A stretch of DNA of 64,000 bases from Aquila chrysaetos chrysaetos. Lineage: Eukaryota > Chordata > Aves > Accipitriformes > Accipitridae. Below are positions 51,301-63,700 of the stretch, in pieces. The position numbers and the translations under genes were made by a program. The stretch covers positions 7,068,001-7,132,000 of the forward strand of contig NC_044004.1 in assembly GCF_900496995.4 (NCBI RefSeq). The letters are read 5' to 3'. The notes beneath the pieces were generated by a model, which searched no databases, was not told where the DNA came from, and saw only the letters and a list, made by a program, of their open reading frames with translations. Numbering within the stretch: position 1 is the first letter of the stretch; every line of letters begins with the position of its first letter.

Positions 51301-51626
51301 GTTTACTCAGTTATACTATTGTCTTAACCACACTGCAAACATCTGGTCACTCCAGTTTATGTAAGTAGTTTCTGAAGAAATGTATGTTAAACATGTTTAG
51401 AAAGACGACAAAAATGCCAATAAATTATAAAAACATAATTTAGAGAAAAAATTAATTTCTAGGTATAAATAGCTGTAGATAAACAAATTACAGTATTTAA
51501 GAACGTTATTAGTTTAGATTCTGTCACTGAAAGATTTTTACATTGGTGAAGTATAATCTTTCCAAATGTCTTCTTTTCTGCCACTAGAGGGTACTCCAAG
51601 AACTTACAGTATATTTATAGCAAGGC

Positions 51627-51632
51627 TTTATT
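51627..51632 (-). terminator. SPON2: Alternative poly(A) signal of SPON2
   Basis: Minus-strand AATAAA about 233 nt past the stop codon. Its spacing is more usual for a 3' UTR than the hexamer that abuts the stop. Confidence 0.45.
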
Positions 51633-51858
51633 TGGTGGTTTTTGGTCTGTAAATGATCAAGTACTGTTGTCATACTAAACCTTAGGAATTTAACCCCCCA
51701 AAATCTTGATATTAAACAGCAACTTTCAAAACCAGTCTAATATATCTTTTCAGCAAAATAGTGCAGCATACCCAAATTATAAAGAACATTGACTGACATG
51801 TAGTTTAGATTTAGTTAAACTTATCCTATTTTTAAATTATCTAAATTATTTTCTTTTC

Positions 51859-51864
51859 TTTATT
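51859..51864 (-). terminator. SPON2: Poly(A) hexamer abutting the SPON2 stop codon
   Basis: The minus strand reads TGAAATAAAG, so AATAAA begins on the base right after the TGA stop. If used, cleavage would leave a 3' UTR of only about 20-30 nt. Whether it is used cannot be told from sequence. Confidence 0.4.
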
Positions 51865-52043
51865 TCAGACACAATTCTCTGGTTCACATCCTGTTTCTTC
51901 ATCCAGATTTGGACAAGGCATTCCATTATTGGCAGGCTGAAGAAGTACGAAACGGGTTCTGATCTTGGTCCCTGTTTTTCTGCAAAGACCTCTACAGAGA
52001 CCCCAGGAAGACCATTGTGAAACCTCACAGTCCAGTGGTGTTT
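51865..52043 (-). CDS. SPON2: SPON2 exon 5 (TSP1 repeat, stop)
   Basis: Acceptor TATATTGCAG. It encodes [16 protein letters not shown] through [16 protein letters not shown] and CEPENCV, then TGA. Human ends CVPDNCV. Confidence 0.97.
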
Positions 52044-55000
52044 CTGCAATATACACAATAAAAAGGTAACTTTACATAAATTTGTGCTTAAGGCAAATAG
52101 TTGGCAAAACATTAAGGAATGATGATCAAATAGTGTCCTTTCTTATACAAAAATACATGTGATATTACTAAAATCCGTACATTGTCTTATAAATAAAAAT
52201 GTCTGTTTTCAGCTCCTAAGCTCATCAACACTGGTATTACTATTATTATTATTATTATTATTATTACAGTCTAGAGACTGAGGTATTATATCAGTAGTGC
52301 AGCATATTATCTACTGAATTGAAAATACAGAATTCCTATCAAAGAAAACTATGCTTAAAATAATTGCATTCAAATGATTGCATTAAAAAACATTTGCTGT
52401 CAATTTTATAACTCATTTGCCTTTGCATGTCTTACTAAAAACACCAGGATTAAAGTTTTTCTCTGGTTTATTTAGGTATATTCATATTTCTTTGCAGATA
52501 GAGATTGTTCCTATAGTTGTTCATATTGAATTCCATTTAACTTTTGTTCCAATTTGCTTCAGAAATAAAGTCTCATTTTTTTATCATTAAATCATGTTGC
52601 TATTGTTTGGTTTGTACACTACAGTTCCCTTTGCCAACAAAGATATTCTGTCATTAGAAGCTTTTTAATACTAAAAGGGTTTTCAATATAGTTTTAATTT
52701 GCTGCAAGAAAAGAAATCAGGAACTCTAAAGTATTTTTCATAATGTATACTTCCACTGAAAATCTCTCTCATAAAAATATAGGTGACTATTCCTTAGCAG
52801 GTTAAATAAAAATATTGCTTGTCACAGGAAATTGCATCAAAACTGTGTATTACAACATCTGTGGGTAAAGTACATGTGCACAAAACCAGCTTTAAATGCT
52901 GTACTAAATGTGTGACCTCTGGTATAAATTTCTGGTATTACAGTGGAACTCACCACTTCTGTTGTGATCACTCATTCCCATGTTTCTAGAGGGAATGAGG
53001 GACACAGTTTGATCTCTGGTAATTAAATCTGTCCTTTTGATTCTGGAATATGTTTTTAAATAGACTGATTTACTGGTTAATATACAATAAAGTGGAGATA
53101 TATCATTAAAAATGATTTTTTAAATAACATACTTTAAATGCATTGTTTTAAATGTATATCCTAAAAAGGGCCAAATGTTCCTTTCAGATGTTGTGGGAAA
53201 GGCAGATGACTGAAATGGGATATGTAGCATTCACTTTTAATATGTCTTGTTTACCAATAGAAATACATTAAAACACTATAAATTGATAAATACATTTGTC
53301 AAAGTATAAATCATGCATTATTAGCTGTTTAATGAGCTTTTTTTTAGTGAATGTGAGGTGTCTTCAGCACAGAGTTAGAGGCATGCAATCTTCACATTCT
53401 GGAGAAGCTCTTGGAACATGGCAGCTCTTCTAGCTCTTCATTGGGGATTTAGCTTATTGCTGTCTCTCAAATAATATTTAGGATGTCAGTCTTCTTATTC
53501 TTAACCCTTCCTCTTTCACTTTGTAAAAAATCACTCAAAAAGTGTGAAGAGAAAATCTCAGCGAACACTGTCCAACTGCTATCTTTCCCTTAGAGCAAAT
53601 ATTATGTTAATTACATATTTGTTAGTGTGGAGATTTGAAAATTAGCCTTAAGACTGACCTGAGTCAGTAGTTTGCATGTCTCCCTACCTAAACAAGGTTA
53701 TTAGCTAATATTTTTAAGAAAAGAAAAATGAGAGACAACATTATTTTTGTTGTCAGGATGTATGTTTCTATCACAAACATGTCCAAATCAATTGAATTAT
53801 ATCAATTCTTATTGCACATAACTATCAAGCCCTCTGACCCAGCAAGAGACAAGAATAATAGTACTTTTGTTCCATCATCATGTACAAACTTACCGATGAA
53901 TATTTACTTCAAAGTTGCAAAGAATTTGGGAACTCTGATTCTGATCAAGTGTTGATAAACAATAAAATTCACTGATTTTTGCTGATAGTAAGGCTTGAGT
54001 AGCCCTTACTATGGATATAACCCAAACCTTTGAACCATAGCTCAAATACGCAATCCCTTCCTTATTCTTTCAGGGATTCTCTTTTATGTCAATGGGCTTG
54101 TTTGATTTCCCATGTGCGAGTCTGGAAACTATTCCTATGCAGATAGGAGAATATTCTCCCTAATCACCTATTTCATCCACATTGCCTGCCAGATTTCCAC
54201 ATATTTTCTGAGTGAACGGAAATAACAGAATTGAGAATATCAAAGTACTAATCACTTACCTGAGACAGAGTCTATTATTTCATTGCTTTTAGCTGGAAGA
54301 TTAAAATAAGGTGCAGAAAGACCCAGCTGGTTTTTCTTTAATTTCACCATTGTTACTTGAGCAATAGGTGGCAAAATTTTGAGTTTGGGATAATAAAATG
54401 AGTTTGCTGGGTGACTTGGAGAGGAACAAGTGATCTGTGAAATAAAAAGGGGAACCTTAAAGGAACTACATCACATTAGTAAGAAGATAACTGTAAAATC
54501 ATGTTTACACATCATGCTAATACTTTTTGGCAAGTAAAATGCATATAACCAGTTTCTATGAACCTCAGTTCACACAACTACTGCTGGTAATCCCAGAATT
54601 TTTATGCATAATGCTTTAAGAATGGGCACAATGAATTGTGCCAACCTTTGGATAGAGGACTATGGCGGGAGGTACTGAAAACACAGTAATGTATGGAGTG
54701 GTTTGATGTGAAGAAGTGGATGTTATTACAAGGAAGAATACAAGCGTATTAAATAATAGTATTAGGTATGCTATAGCAGCTGTCATATGCATATAGGAGG
54801 CCAAATGTATTGTTTTCCAGCTTCTCTGTTTCTTTTCTCATTACTCATTAGCACAGCATTTGGCTCTAGAAAAACTGACCTTAAAGAAAGGATTAACTGA
54901 ACGCTTATAATATTCAAAATATTTGAATCAAAATCCTTTGTTCCCCACCACCCTTAAATGACAAAAGCAAAGTGTGAGGCATATAGAGCATCAAGCAAGA

Positions 55001-56757
55001 AAGAGATTTAAAGTGGGGTCACCGCAGTAGTGATGAAGTTCTCCTCTGCTTTCCCTTAGCTCCTTTCCCTCAACTGTAACAGTTTCAAGTTTCACCAATG
55101 CTTTTAACTGAAAACTCCTCCCCACATCAGTATTCACTATGAAGAATTTTCCTGTTTAGATACACATTTAGTAATGCCAGGACTTTTGTGAACATTTTTA
55201 TTTTCCTGGTGTTTTAAGAATTGTTAAAAATCATCTAAAAATACTTTAAATGTAGAGCCAAATTTTCATAAACCATCTGCATTTACCTCATAAATTTGAA
55301 AGATACAGAAAATAAACAAAAGTAGTAGGGTTATCAGCTATGTAATAAATTCATATGGAGAGAGCATCAGCACTCTCAAATGCTGAAATCAGTTTCACAA
55401 GAGTCTATTGTGTAGTCATTCGATAGTTATCTTTTAAAGGGAGGACTCAAATCATATAGGTATGAAGTGCTAAACTACGTATATACACCTACCTCTGTAA
55501 CTGTGTCCTGTGGAATAGTGGCAAAGTTTGGGGAGGAAAATGTGAAACCACTATCAGTTCCAGCGTCATAAGGAAATAGATCTACTGATATTTCTTCCAC
55601 CCAGTGATCTCCTTCACAGAGATTTAGGCTGTCAATACCCACAAACCAGTCGGGGCTTGGAACAATTCGTACAACAAATGAAACCTAAAGAAACAAAATG
55701 ATCCATCAGGATTGCATTGCTTATTTTGAAATGCTCCAGTCCTGCTTATAGTAATTTTAACTTAAAATTTTTGAAATAAATGTCATTATGCTCTTCTACT
55801 TTATAGAATCTGTACAGTGCTCCCTGCAATGTGACATGCTTTTTAGTAACCCTTGCATTATACTGTTCCTACAAGTGAGAACTCAAATATTTAATTTTGG
55901 GTGCTAGTGACATAAAATAAACTTTTAAAATTAATATGTACATTTACTTACTAGGGGATGTCTTGAATGTGCTTCTAATTCAGTGAAGGTTTGTCCTGTA
56001 CCACTGGAAATGGCAGGAGCAGAGAAGATTCCATGTACACTCTGAATTTTCTCTCCAGCTTCTTCTATTTCTTTCATTAATACCCATGCTTCACCCTTTT
56101 CAGCAAAATCACGTACACCATTGCTGGCGTATTCATTTTTTTTCCACATGCTGTAGTCAGAACTATGAGTAACACCTATTTGAGTGAATACATGGCATGA
56201 CATAAAAGTCTGATTTAGATTGTCCCTATTTCTTCAGTTTCTCTGTTTTATATCTGAGGTTAAAAAATATGTGTATAAAAATGAGTGAACACGAAAACAT
56301 TTGGCTTATCACTGTTTATTTCAGCTGCAGCCAATTGAAAACAGAAGTCAATTGAAAACAGTTGTAGATTTTTGAAAGCGTTGTGGATACTTCAATTTCT
56401 GCATTTTACTCTTAATAACTTCGGCTATTTTTTTCCTTTTTCATTAGTTATCTTAAAATTGACTATTTAGAAGAAAAAAGACCACAGTGGTCAAGGCATT
56501 TATCTGGTTTTAAAACTGTACATACTTCACTTACCTAGCATTGATGACCACTGTGGTGGGGGCCTATAAAGTGGATACTGCTTAGGGAAAGCAGTCTGAC
56601 TCCATTTCCCTGTGAAGATTATGCTGTACTTCGCAAGTTCCTCTGCTGTGCAAATAGAATCATCACCCACAGGCAAGCTGCTGGCATAACCTAGTATTGT
56701 TACAAGTAATGTCCAGATAACTTTACAGGAGCAGTAGACAAACATCAGGTTTTCCAT
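51865..56757 (-). CDS. SPON2: SPON2, spondin-2/mindin (5 coding exons)
   Basis: Spondin-2 is a secreted matrix protein that binds microbial surface patterns and integrins and acts in innate immunity and cell adhesion. I joined exons 56757-56535, 56175-55952, 55684-55493, 54434-54260 and 52043-51865 (993 nt, 330 aa; human 331 aa from memory). A signal peptide covers about 1-27 with a hydrophobic core ([13 protein letters not shown]). The F-spondin domain runs from about C36 to 225 and contains [27 protein letters not shown] and [15 protein letters not shown]. Residues E142, D161 and D189 fall where the mindin structure places its metal site (aligned from memory). One thrombospondin type-1 repeat fills 276-330, with six cysteines (277, 288, 292, 315, 324, 329) and WSSWGLC, whose tryptophans are usual C-mannosylation sites. 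The start MENL matches human MENP. All splice sites are GT-AG. Confidence 0.97.
52241..52266. repeat. ATT microsatellite
   Basis: About eight to nine tandem ATT units in SPON2 intron 4; likely length-polymorphic. Confidence 0.9.
54260..54434 (-). CDS. SPON2: SPON2 exon 4
   Basis: Acceptor TTTTATTTCACAG and donor TCAG|GTAAGT. It encodes [19 protein letters not shown], then [14 protein letters not shown] and a variable linker ending NEIIDSVS before the TSP1 repeat. Confidence 0.96.
55493..55684 (-). CDS. SPON2: SPON2 exon 3 (F-spondin core)
   Basis: Acceptor CTTTAG and donor GAG|GTAGGT. It encodes [18 protein letters not shown], then [19 protein letters not shown] and [12 protein letters not shown], almost the same as human. 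Confidence 0.97.
55952..56175 (-). CDS. SPON2: SPON2 exon 2 (F-spondin domain)
   Basis: Acceptor TCACTCAAATAG and donor CTA|GTAAGT. It encodes [19 protein letters not shown], then [20 protein letters not shown] and [18 protein letters not shown]. Confidence 0.97.
56535..56757 (-). CDS. SPON2: SPON2 exon 1 of the CDS (signal peptide, start)
   Basis: ATG at 56757-56755 in good context (G at -3, G at +4). A probable acceptor (TGTGTGGAAG) lies three bases upstream, so almost no leader is in this exon. It encodes the signal peptide and [20 protein letters not shown], ending SSML with donor TAG|GTAAGT. An in-frame ATG at 56802 lies in the presumed intron and is rejected. Confidence 0.95.
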
Positions 56758-57559
56758 TCCCTTCCACACAAAAAAGAAAAAAATGTTAGCCATATTAGTC
56801 ACTCTAAACTCAAAATTGAATAACAGTTACCTAATAAAATGTAACGTACCGTAAGTTATAACCAAAAAGAAAGCATATATCTGAAACACTAAGAATTGTT
56901 ACGCTTCTGAAAACATTATTATAATGCTTTCAGATTTGATATATACCACGCTATATACTACAAATCTGTAACGTTACCTGGGACAAGTGTTTCTAATGAA
57001 AACAAAAAAATCTTAACCTTGTCCATAGTACTACCTCTGAGAAAAATCTGTTTCTGATTTTCTTTTGAAATCTTATTAGAGCCACATCTTGAATTAATTA
57101 GAGTAGCAACTGTTTCTGTGGAAAACATTAGTGGTATATTTATTCTTCTAAAGATTAAATTGCAGGTTACTTTGCCAAAAGAAATGATTTATTTTAAATT
57201 TGTGTTCTACAAAGGCTGGTTTATGGCATAACATTTTAAGTCAAATACATTTCATATTTATATAAATTACTTTGCTGTCATAACATGGGCACTAAAAAAT
57301 ACATTGTAATTGCTTCAGATTGTTTAAGCTACACAGTTGTTAAAAAATAATATTTTTTAAAAGTTGCTGTCATAGGTTGTGTCATTTTTTAAAAAAAATT
57401 AATATGATAATTGCATCAGACTGTTGAACTCCAGCAATTGTTTAAAATAACAGCCTTAAAAACTTATTTTTAAATGCTTTTGTCCTTTGAGAAAACTATA
57501 CAAATATAACTAAAACGCTAATAATATATTAATTTGTAAAAAGAGCTGTGAATACTCAC

Positions 57560-57623
57560 TAAATATTTCCTCTGGAGCACTGGTAGGGGGAGAGCACCTG
57601 CTTTTGCTGGCAGCTGAGTTGGT
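57560..57623 (-). other. SPON2: Probable untranslated 5' exon of SPON2
   Basis: The minus strand shows a strong donor (TATTTA|GTGAGT) preceded by about 64 nt without a start codon. Upstream, CTGTCTTCTCTTGCAG would serve as an acceptor ending at 57624, but a TATA-like GCATAAATAG at 57660-57651 is also at promoter distance. It is therefore either a first exon starting near 57628 or an internal leader exon starting at 57623. No protein similarity is expected. Confidence 0.45.
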
Positions 57624-57650
57624 CTGCAAGAGAAGACAGTAGGAGTCTTG

Positions 57651-57660
57651 CTATTTATGC
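57651..57660 (-). promoter_or_regulatory. SPON2: TATA-like element upstream of SPON2
   Basis: Minus-strand GCATAAATAG about 30 nt before the presumed first-exon start. It is plausible as the SPON2 core promoter, but it could be chance in AT-rich DNA. Confidence 0.35.
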
Positions 57661-57727
57661 CTGAAGAGGGTCCCTTTGGTCCAACAATTATTGTAATCTT
57701 TAGACTTTCCAGGTTTGCAAAAAGCAT

Positions 57728-60700
57728 GCCATCTTCTTGTTTGCAATCTTTTTGGATGAATTATCAGAGGTTTCCTGTCTGTCAACTGGTTCAGGTTCCT
57801 ATCAGAAAACTGTGATGCCGAATAGACGAAATGCTTTAAAAAAACCCCTTGGATTCTTAGTAACAGTTCGAGTTTTCTGGTGCCTTTACAGTTCTCTGCT
57901 CTTATTAATGCCTCCAAGCTATACAAATGAACTGATTCCAACACTGAAATAGTTCTAGTGAATACACTTTAAATGAGAAGCATGTTTTCTTGTAAGTTTT
58001 ATTGTCTGACAGATGCTCCTTCCAAACATTTACAGAGAGCTTGCTCACTCTCACACACCATATGTATGTGTTCAAATAAAAGGGGTGAGGCAGCTAAAAA
58101 AGTCAAGAGGAAAAAAAAGTTACATTTCATAATTGCACACACTCACACAGACTGTGTCTCCTGCAAATATGAATTAATTTAAAGTAGTACAGTGTATATT
58201 TTTGTGTTCTACAGTACCGTTTGCTGGATGATGAAAGGGCTCTGTAACATTGTGGTTTCTTTGGAAAGAGTGGTTTTGGGAAGCTCTGAGATTTTTCTTT
58301 GCTGTCTTCAGAGTAAAAACCCCAAATAAAAATCTTACTACAGTTAAATCATACATCCTCTGTAGCACAGTACATATACTTACATCATTAAAATTATTTA
58401 AATTGTCTATGAAAAATATGCATAATACAGTGACCTAATTAAGAAATAATGTTTAATATTGATTTTAAATTATTTTCTCCACCACCTTTCAAATAAGGGA
58501 AAACAAGGGCTTTGTGCCATGCCTATAAGTTTAAACAAATGCTGTTGTGGCTGATCAGCAAGTGAACCATGAAGGAAGTCTTTCATAGAGTCTTCTTTTG
58601 CAATTGTGAGGAATGTCACTTAAGTACTTCCACAGATCTCTAATATGATGGTACAGCATATGGAAAAAAAACCGCAGTTATTTTTCAGATGAAACTCCCA
58701 GGCCATCATATATAGCTATACGGTAGGTATATAGCTAAAGTGACATGCTATTGTCCACGGTGAGGTGGTTACCAAACAATCAGTCTGAGCTTTGTGGCAC
58801 TTAAACTGGAAACTTACCCTTCCTTCCCTTCTGCCCTCCACTCCATGGTAAATCAACAAGAAAAGCCAAGAGATGAATAAACTGGGATGTCTGAATGGAA
58901 TTTCCATTGATTATTCTCCTGGTAAAATGGAATCTGTTGCAAGCTTCAACATAGATGGATTCAGCACCCATAACCACAATTCCTGTATATGTGGATAGAT
59001 TATGGGAATTCTGTAGCAGGTTAAGCCATCTAGACATGGACATGCCCTTTGTTTCCAAGGCCCCCTCCTCCTATGTTAATGCAATGTTTTCCATAATTTA
59101 TTTCTGTTCCTGGAGCCAGACTCCACTGAGAAAAAGAGCAAAGAGACTTCATGGATACTTTTATACCAGTTCTTTGAGTCTTTGTTGAAGGATGATATTT
59201 GAATTACATCCAGCTCACTCCCTCCTATGCATAGAATTCCAGATCCGCAGGTTCCTTAGAGAATTGAGTCTACCTACATCAGAAGTGATCTTTCCAGCCC
59301 ATGCAGCCCTCTAGAAGAACTATACAAAGGTCCTACAAGTTTTAAAGTATATTGGTCAGAGCACTTTTAAAATTACTTAAGGCTAACTTATTTATTACTA
59401 AGTAGCTTTAAGCTTCACTAGGCTTTGTTGTTTATCATCACAATTACCAAACCAGCTAACTTCACATATTGAAACATACTGTGACACTTCCAGGACAATA
59501 CTTAAAATGAGAACAAAGCAATTAGCTCTGAATCCAGCACAGTATTATTTAATATATTAGACTAGCCTTTTCCTTTCGAAGAAAAATTACTGCCAAAAGG
59601 CACATCACCAGACTAGATCATTCCGGTTCCATGACTACATGTTATGAATGTATCCAGGAACAGGACAATACATGCAGGCTGCATAATTTGGCACAGCTAT
59701 TATAAGAAAAACTTACTAAATGATAAAAGAACTGAATCATTGGAAGTCATTAACTTGGGAAGTCATTTGAGGTTTCTAAGTACAGAGTAGACAAACAAAT
59801 ATCAAAAATCACAAAAGTTATAGTTGATTCTTCCCTTGGAATAGGAGTACGTGATGCTTTGTACTGAACATCCAAGAGGCTTTCCAGTTCTACAATTCTG
59901 TGTAATCAGTTTATCCTTCTTCTAGAGCTCCATTACTCCGATTTCTTGAGCTTATCTTACTCTTCAGCATCAGATATGCAATTAATGGAATACAACTGAG
60001 TCTAGATATTTTATTTTCCTACGTTACCAGTGTGGGAATGTGACACTTTGAAGCATTTTAGTTTGAAAACCAAAGAGGGATTCTTTCCTCAAGGACTGCA
60101 AACACTTACAGGGAAACTGGATTATAGTCCTTATTCTTGTTCTCTGATTCTGGTCCAAAATGGAGGTTTTCTTCCTTACCATTCCTACATTGGACCTTTC
60201 CCTGTTTACAATGAGGGCTCTGCTGTGACAGATTTCTCAGGATTAAAATCATCAGGACCTACAGACTCATTCTGGTCATTGTTGGATTCATAATGAAATT
60301 GTTGGGCAAAATACAGTGACTGTAAATTTATTTAATTATCTTCTCTCCTGTCCCTGCCCCACCACCCCATGGCTGAAGTATGGGGAAAACAGAGAAAAAC
60401 ATAGACCTAACTTGAGGACTCCTAGTCTTATTTCTTTAAATAGAAACTGTGCTAAGCATAATCAGTTTCTGACATTGTGAAGGACATCAAAACACCAAAT
60501 GTATCTCATAGATGGGAAGAAAAAAAAACAGAAAAAAAAAAAAAAAAAACCAACCCAGATTTCCACTCAATGGATTACTTTCATGGCTGGGAAGCCACAG
60601 ATGCCAAATTTCTGTGGGCCAGCAGTTGGAGAAAAAAATTGCTGTGGGATCAGAACCTATGCTTGCATTCCTTCTTCAGTTTGTATGTCCCATTAGAAAG

Positions 60701-63700
60701 CAGCTGAAAACTCATGGAAAACTGGAAAAAAACCCTTCCATTCAGAAACCATTTTGCCTGTATATAGAATTAGACTTTCTTCTTTCTCTTTTACAGCAAA
60801 ATACATTTTATTTTTTAAGCTTGTGTTTCTTCAGGTACACCTATTTTCTGTCCACTTGCATACCTCTATAGACCCCGAATACTAGAGGGAGAAGACATAC
60901 AAAGCTTGTTTTACTTGAGCATCAGTGCCAAATTGTGCCTTGTGTTTAATTTTGCTTGCACAAGTGTGCAACTTCTGCTGTTTCTTGTCAATAAGACAAC
61001 AGTCTTACAGTTCCTGCAGCTTTACCAAGATTCACAGGAGGAAAGCTGGAAAGTATAAAGCAAAAATGGTGTCCAGATATTTTTGTTTTTTAAATAACAG
61101 TCATAACTGTGTCTAAAATATTCTGTATTTTTGCTAACCAAAAATAATTAATAAAACAAGAAAACAAGGAAAAAAGCCCTACTTAAAAATATAGCAGTAT
61201 AGTAAATATCATGTTGATTCTTGAATCATTTACATCATATGAAAACATTTATATGAACATGTTTAGGCTATCACACAGGAATATAAGACATTAAAGGGTG
61301 TAAATTCCATTTTGATTAGTCAGAGAATAGTTTAGCCCTTTTTCTACTAAGCAACAAGATTTGCATGATTAGTTACATCTTTTCTATTAAACTGTAAGAT
61401 TAAGAGAAAGGAAGTTTAACTAAAATGATTGATCTGAAGTTAGTTTGCCCACCTTTATTCAAAACAGAAGCTCCAGAAATTTTGTATTTATATTCCTGAA
61501 GTGTTACCACACATTACAATTTTACTAAAACAATTTCCATTTTGCTGGTAAGGAGCGTATGTGCAACTTTGATATTCACAGGCTGTTTAATGTGCTTATG
61601 ACTAGCTAGCATCTCTTTGTCTACCAAGAAAAACATAATATTGTATTACTTAAGAAGGATTATACAGCCATACTTTCTCTCCTGTAGTTACCATGGATAC
61701 ACATACGATTATGGACACTCAGCAATGCCAAAAGGTTTACATTCAGTCAAAACCCTCTGAGCTCTAAGTTGTAAAATCTCGGTATCAGAGTGGCAAGCAG
61801 CAGAATATTTTATCATGGAGAAATTGTGGTGTTGGTTTGGAAGCTTTTATAAAATAAAGCATTTACATAGGAGAATAAAGGATTCCCAATATTGGATGGT
61901 ACAACAGTAGTGAAGGCAGCTTTAATCTCTGTTTATCTTTTGGGATAAAAATTTAGTTTGCAGATTAAGGTACCTAAAATGAGTGTGTACATATGAACTA
62001 GATATGTAAACTGCCACTATAAACAATAGAAGTCTACTTCTTATAGTCGATAGAATCTAGAGAACTGTTCAGCTCGCCCTTTCATCCATACCTTATTTGA
62101 CCAGATGAATAACTGATGAGTAGCTCTCTGGTCTCCATTAACTGTATTGATAAGCTCTCCATTGATCAGACATCTAGCTCTCTGTAAGCATCTACACATA
62201 AGTAATTGATTCAGGCATCTCTATCTTTTGCTGAATTCGAAGGCAAGTGGACTTCATTAGACGTTCTCACTGATGACTATAATCAAGGTTCAACCTGCTA
62301 GTAGGGAATTGCAAATTCGCTCTGTATTTTGAGTTTAGAAATTCCCTTTGTAAGGGTGTTGGGTTTGGGCTTGGCGGGGGGGTGATTCATTGTTGTTTTT
62401 TCTTTTTTTAATTCAGGGCTCACTGAGAATTCAAGCCAAGATAAGGAAAAGGATAAGAAAAAATCCCAGTTTTATTGACCACAATGACACTGATGAGCAA
62501 CAAAAAGCTCTTCTGCCATCTTCTGCATTCTTCTGTCATCTGTATTTAAGTCACTTCTAGTACTGAAAAACCTAATATGTAGGCCAGCACTAGATAACCA
62601 TTTCAAGGTCCCCTGTGACAGTGACCAGAGACTATGCTTCTCTTTGGGCTTCTTCCCCTGCCCACAGCTTAGGTTCACCCAAACTGTGCAACAACAACAA
62701 ACATATCATCTTTCCTGTTTTCCAAAAGAATTTGCAAGAAGGTCCTAGTATCCCACCCTTTTCTGCATCTCAGCTTCTTATTTTCACCTCCTTTACACCA
62801 GTAAAAGGTGGCTACACAGTGCGACACACTGAAGAACTGACCCGGTTAATAGCAAATCTTTATAAGTTATCTTTCAGTCAAATCAGTTCCTTCATTTGAC
62901 TTGCTGTTTGACAGAAGAAACACACTAGAACAAGCAGCTCCCAACAGAAAAGAGGATGGAAGCACCCATATCAGTGGAAATACGGGGTTCAATTTACATG
63001 GAAGTGACAGTGTAACCATGGATTACACATTGGTTAATGAGACTAGGGATTGTATCCATCAGTGCATCCATTGTCTGGGGGTTCTTTGGCTATTCTGGTT
63101 TGCTGAGCTCTCTAGAACCCAAGGTGTTTGACTTTTCTGGATAGCCACCTTCACCAGCACTTTTGGTTTCCTAATCTATCATTTATCATATTAATGCAGA
63201 AGTTGTCTTCCACTGTATGAGTATCCTTCAGAAATTAACTACTGTTAGTAAGGTCAGATCCATTTTTTCCTGTTTCACCATGGTCCTTCAGGCATAACAT
63301 GTACAGCTGGTCGTTCTTGGCTCTCACAAGCACTCAGCAGTCAGAACATCCTGATGACCTAACCATCAAGGTTATCTATCCAATTCATCTGTAGCAGAAA
63401 CCATGATTTCTAGTAATCTCCTTTATAAGTAGAGTTATCTTGGCAACAATGAACTCAACTGGAAACAAATCATTTAAATCCTCTCCGCCAACTCAGCAGC
63501 TAAATAACAAATCAGGAGACTCCTTCCCATACTATGGCTAATGTTTATGATGGGTATGAAGCAGACTCACAAGGCCTATGCACTCAAGCAGCTCCTTTGT
63601 CCTGCACTTCATCGTCGTTCAGACCACTGCGTACCTGCAACAGCCAGCTGGTACTGCCGCTGCCTCTTTTTGTTTCCAAAGGGTCTTGCAACAGGATGTT

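Larger units (their letters stand above)
45436..51626. other. Intergenic region between TMED11 and SPON2
   Basis: I find no intact gene. The stretch holds an old CR1-like remnant at its left end, a possible retrotransposon pol fragment at 48.1-48.3 kb, and a purine-rich patch near 50.22-50.30 kb. The 150-codon plus-strand frame at 47415-47867 has no recognisable domain, no splice partners and unremarkable composition. It may be part of a decayed retroelement. Any TMED11 promoter must lie just above 45.44 kb; I see no clear TATA box. Confidence 0.5.

Noticed and set aside
51846-52112. 88-codon minus-strand frame over SPON2 exon 5
   Set aside because: It is a different frame from the TSP1 repeat; the correct frame gives six cysteines and WSSWGLC.
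56758-56802. Upstream SPON2 start at 56802
   Set aside because: It lies in a T-rich stretch that looks like the intron end before a probable acceptor at 56761; human SPON2 starts at the MEN equivalent.
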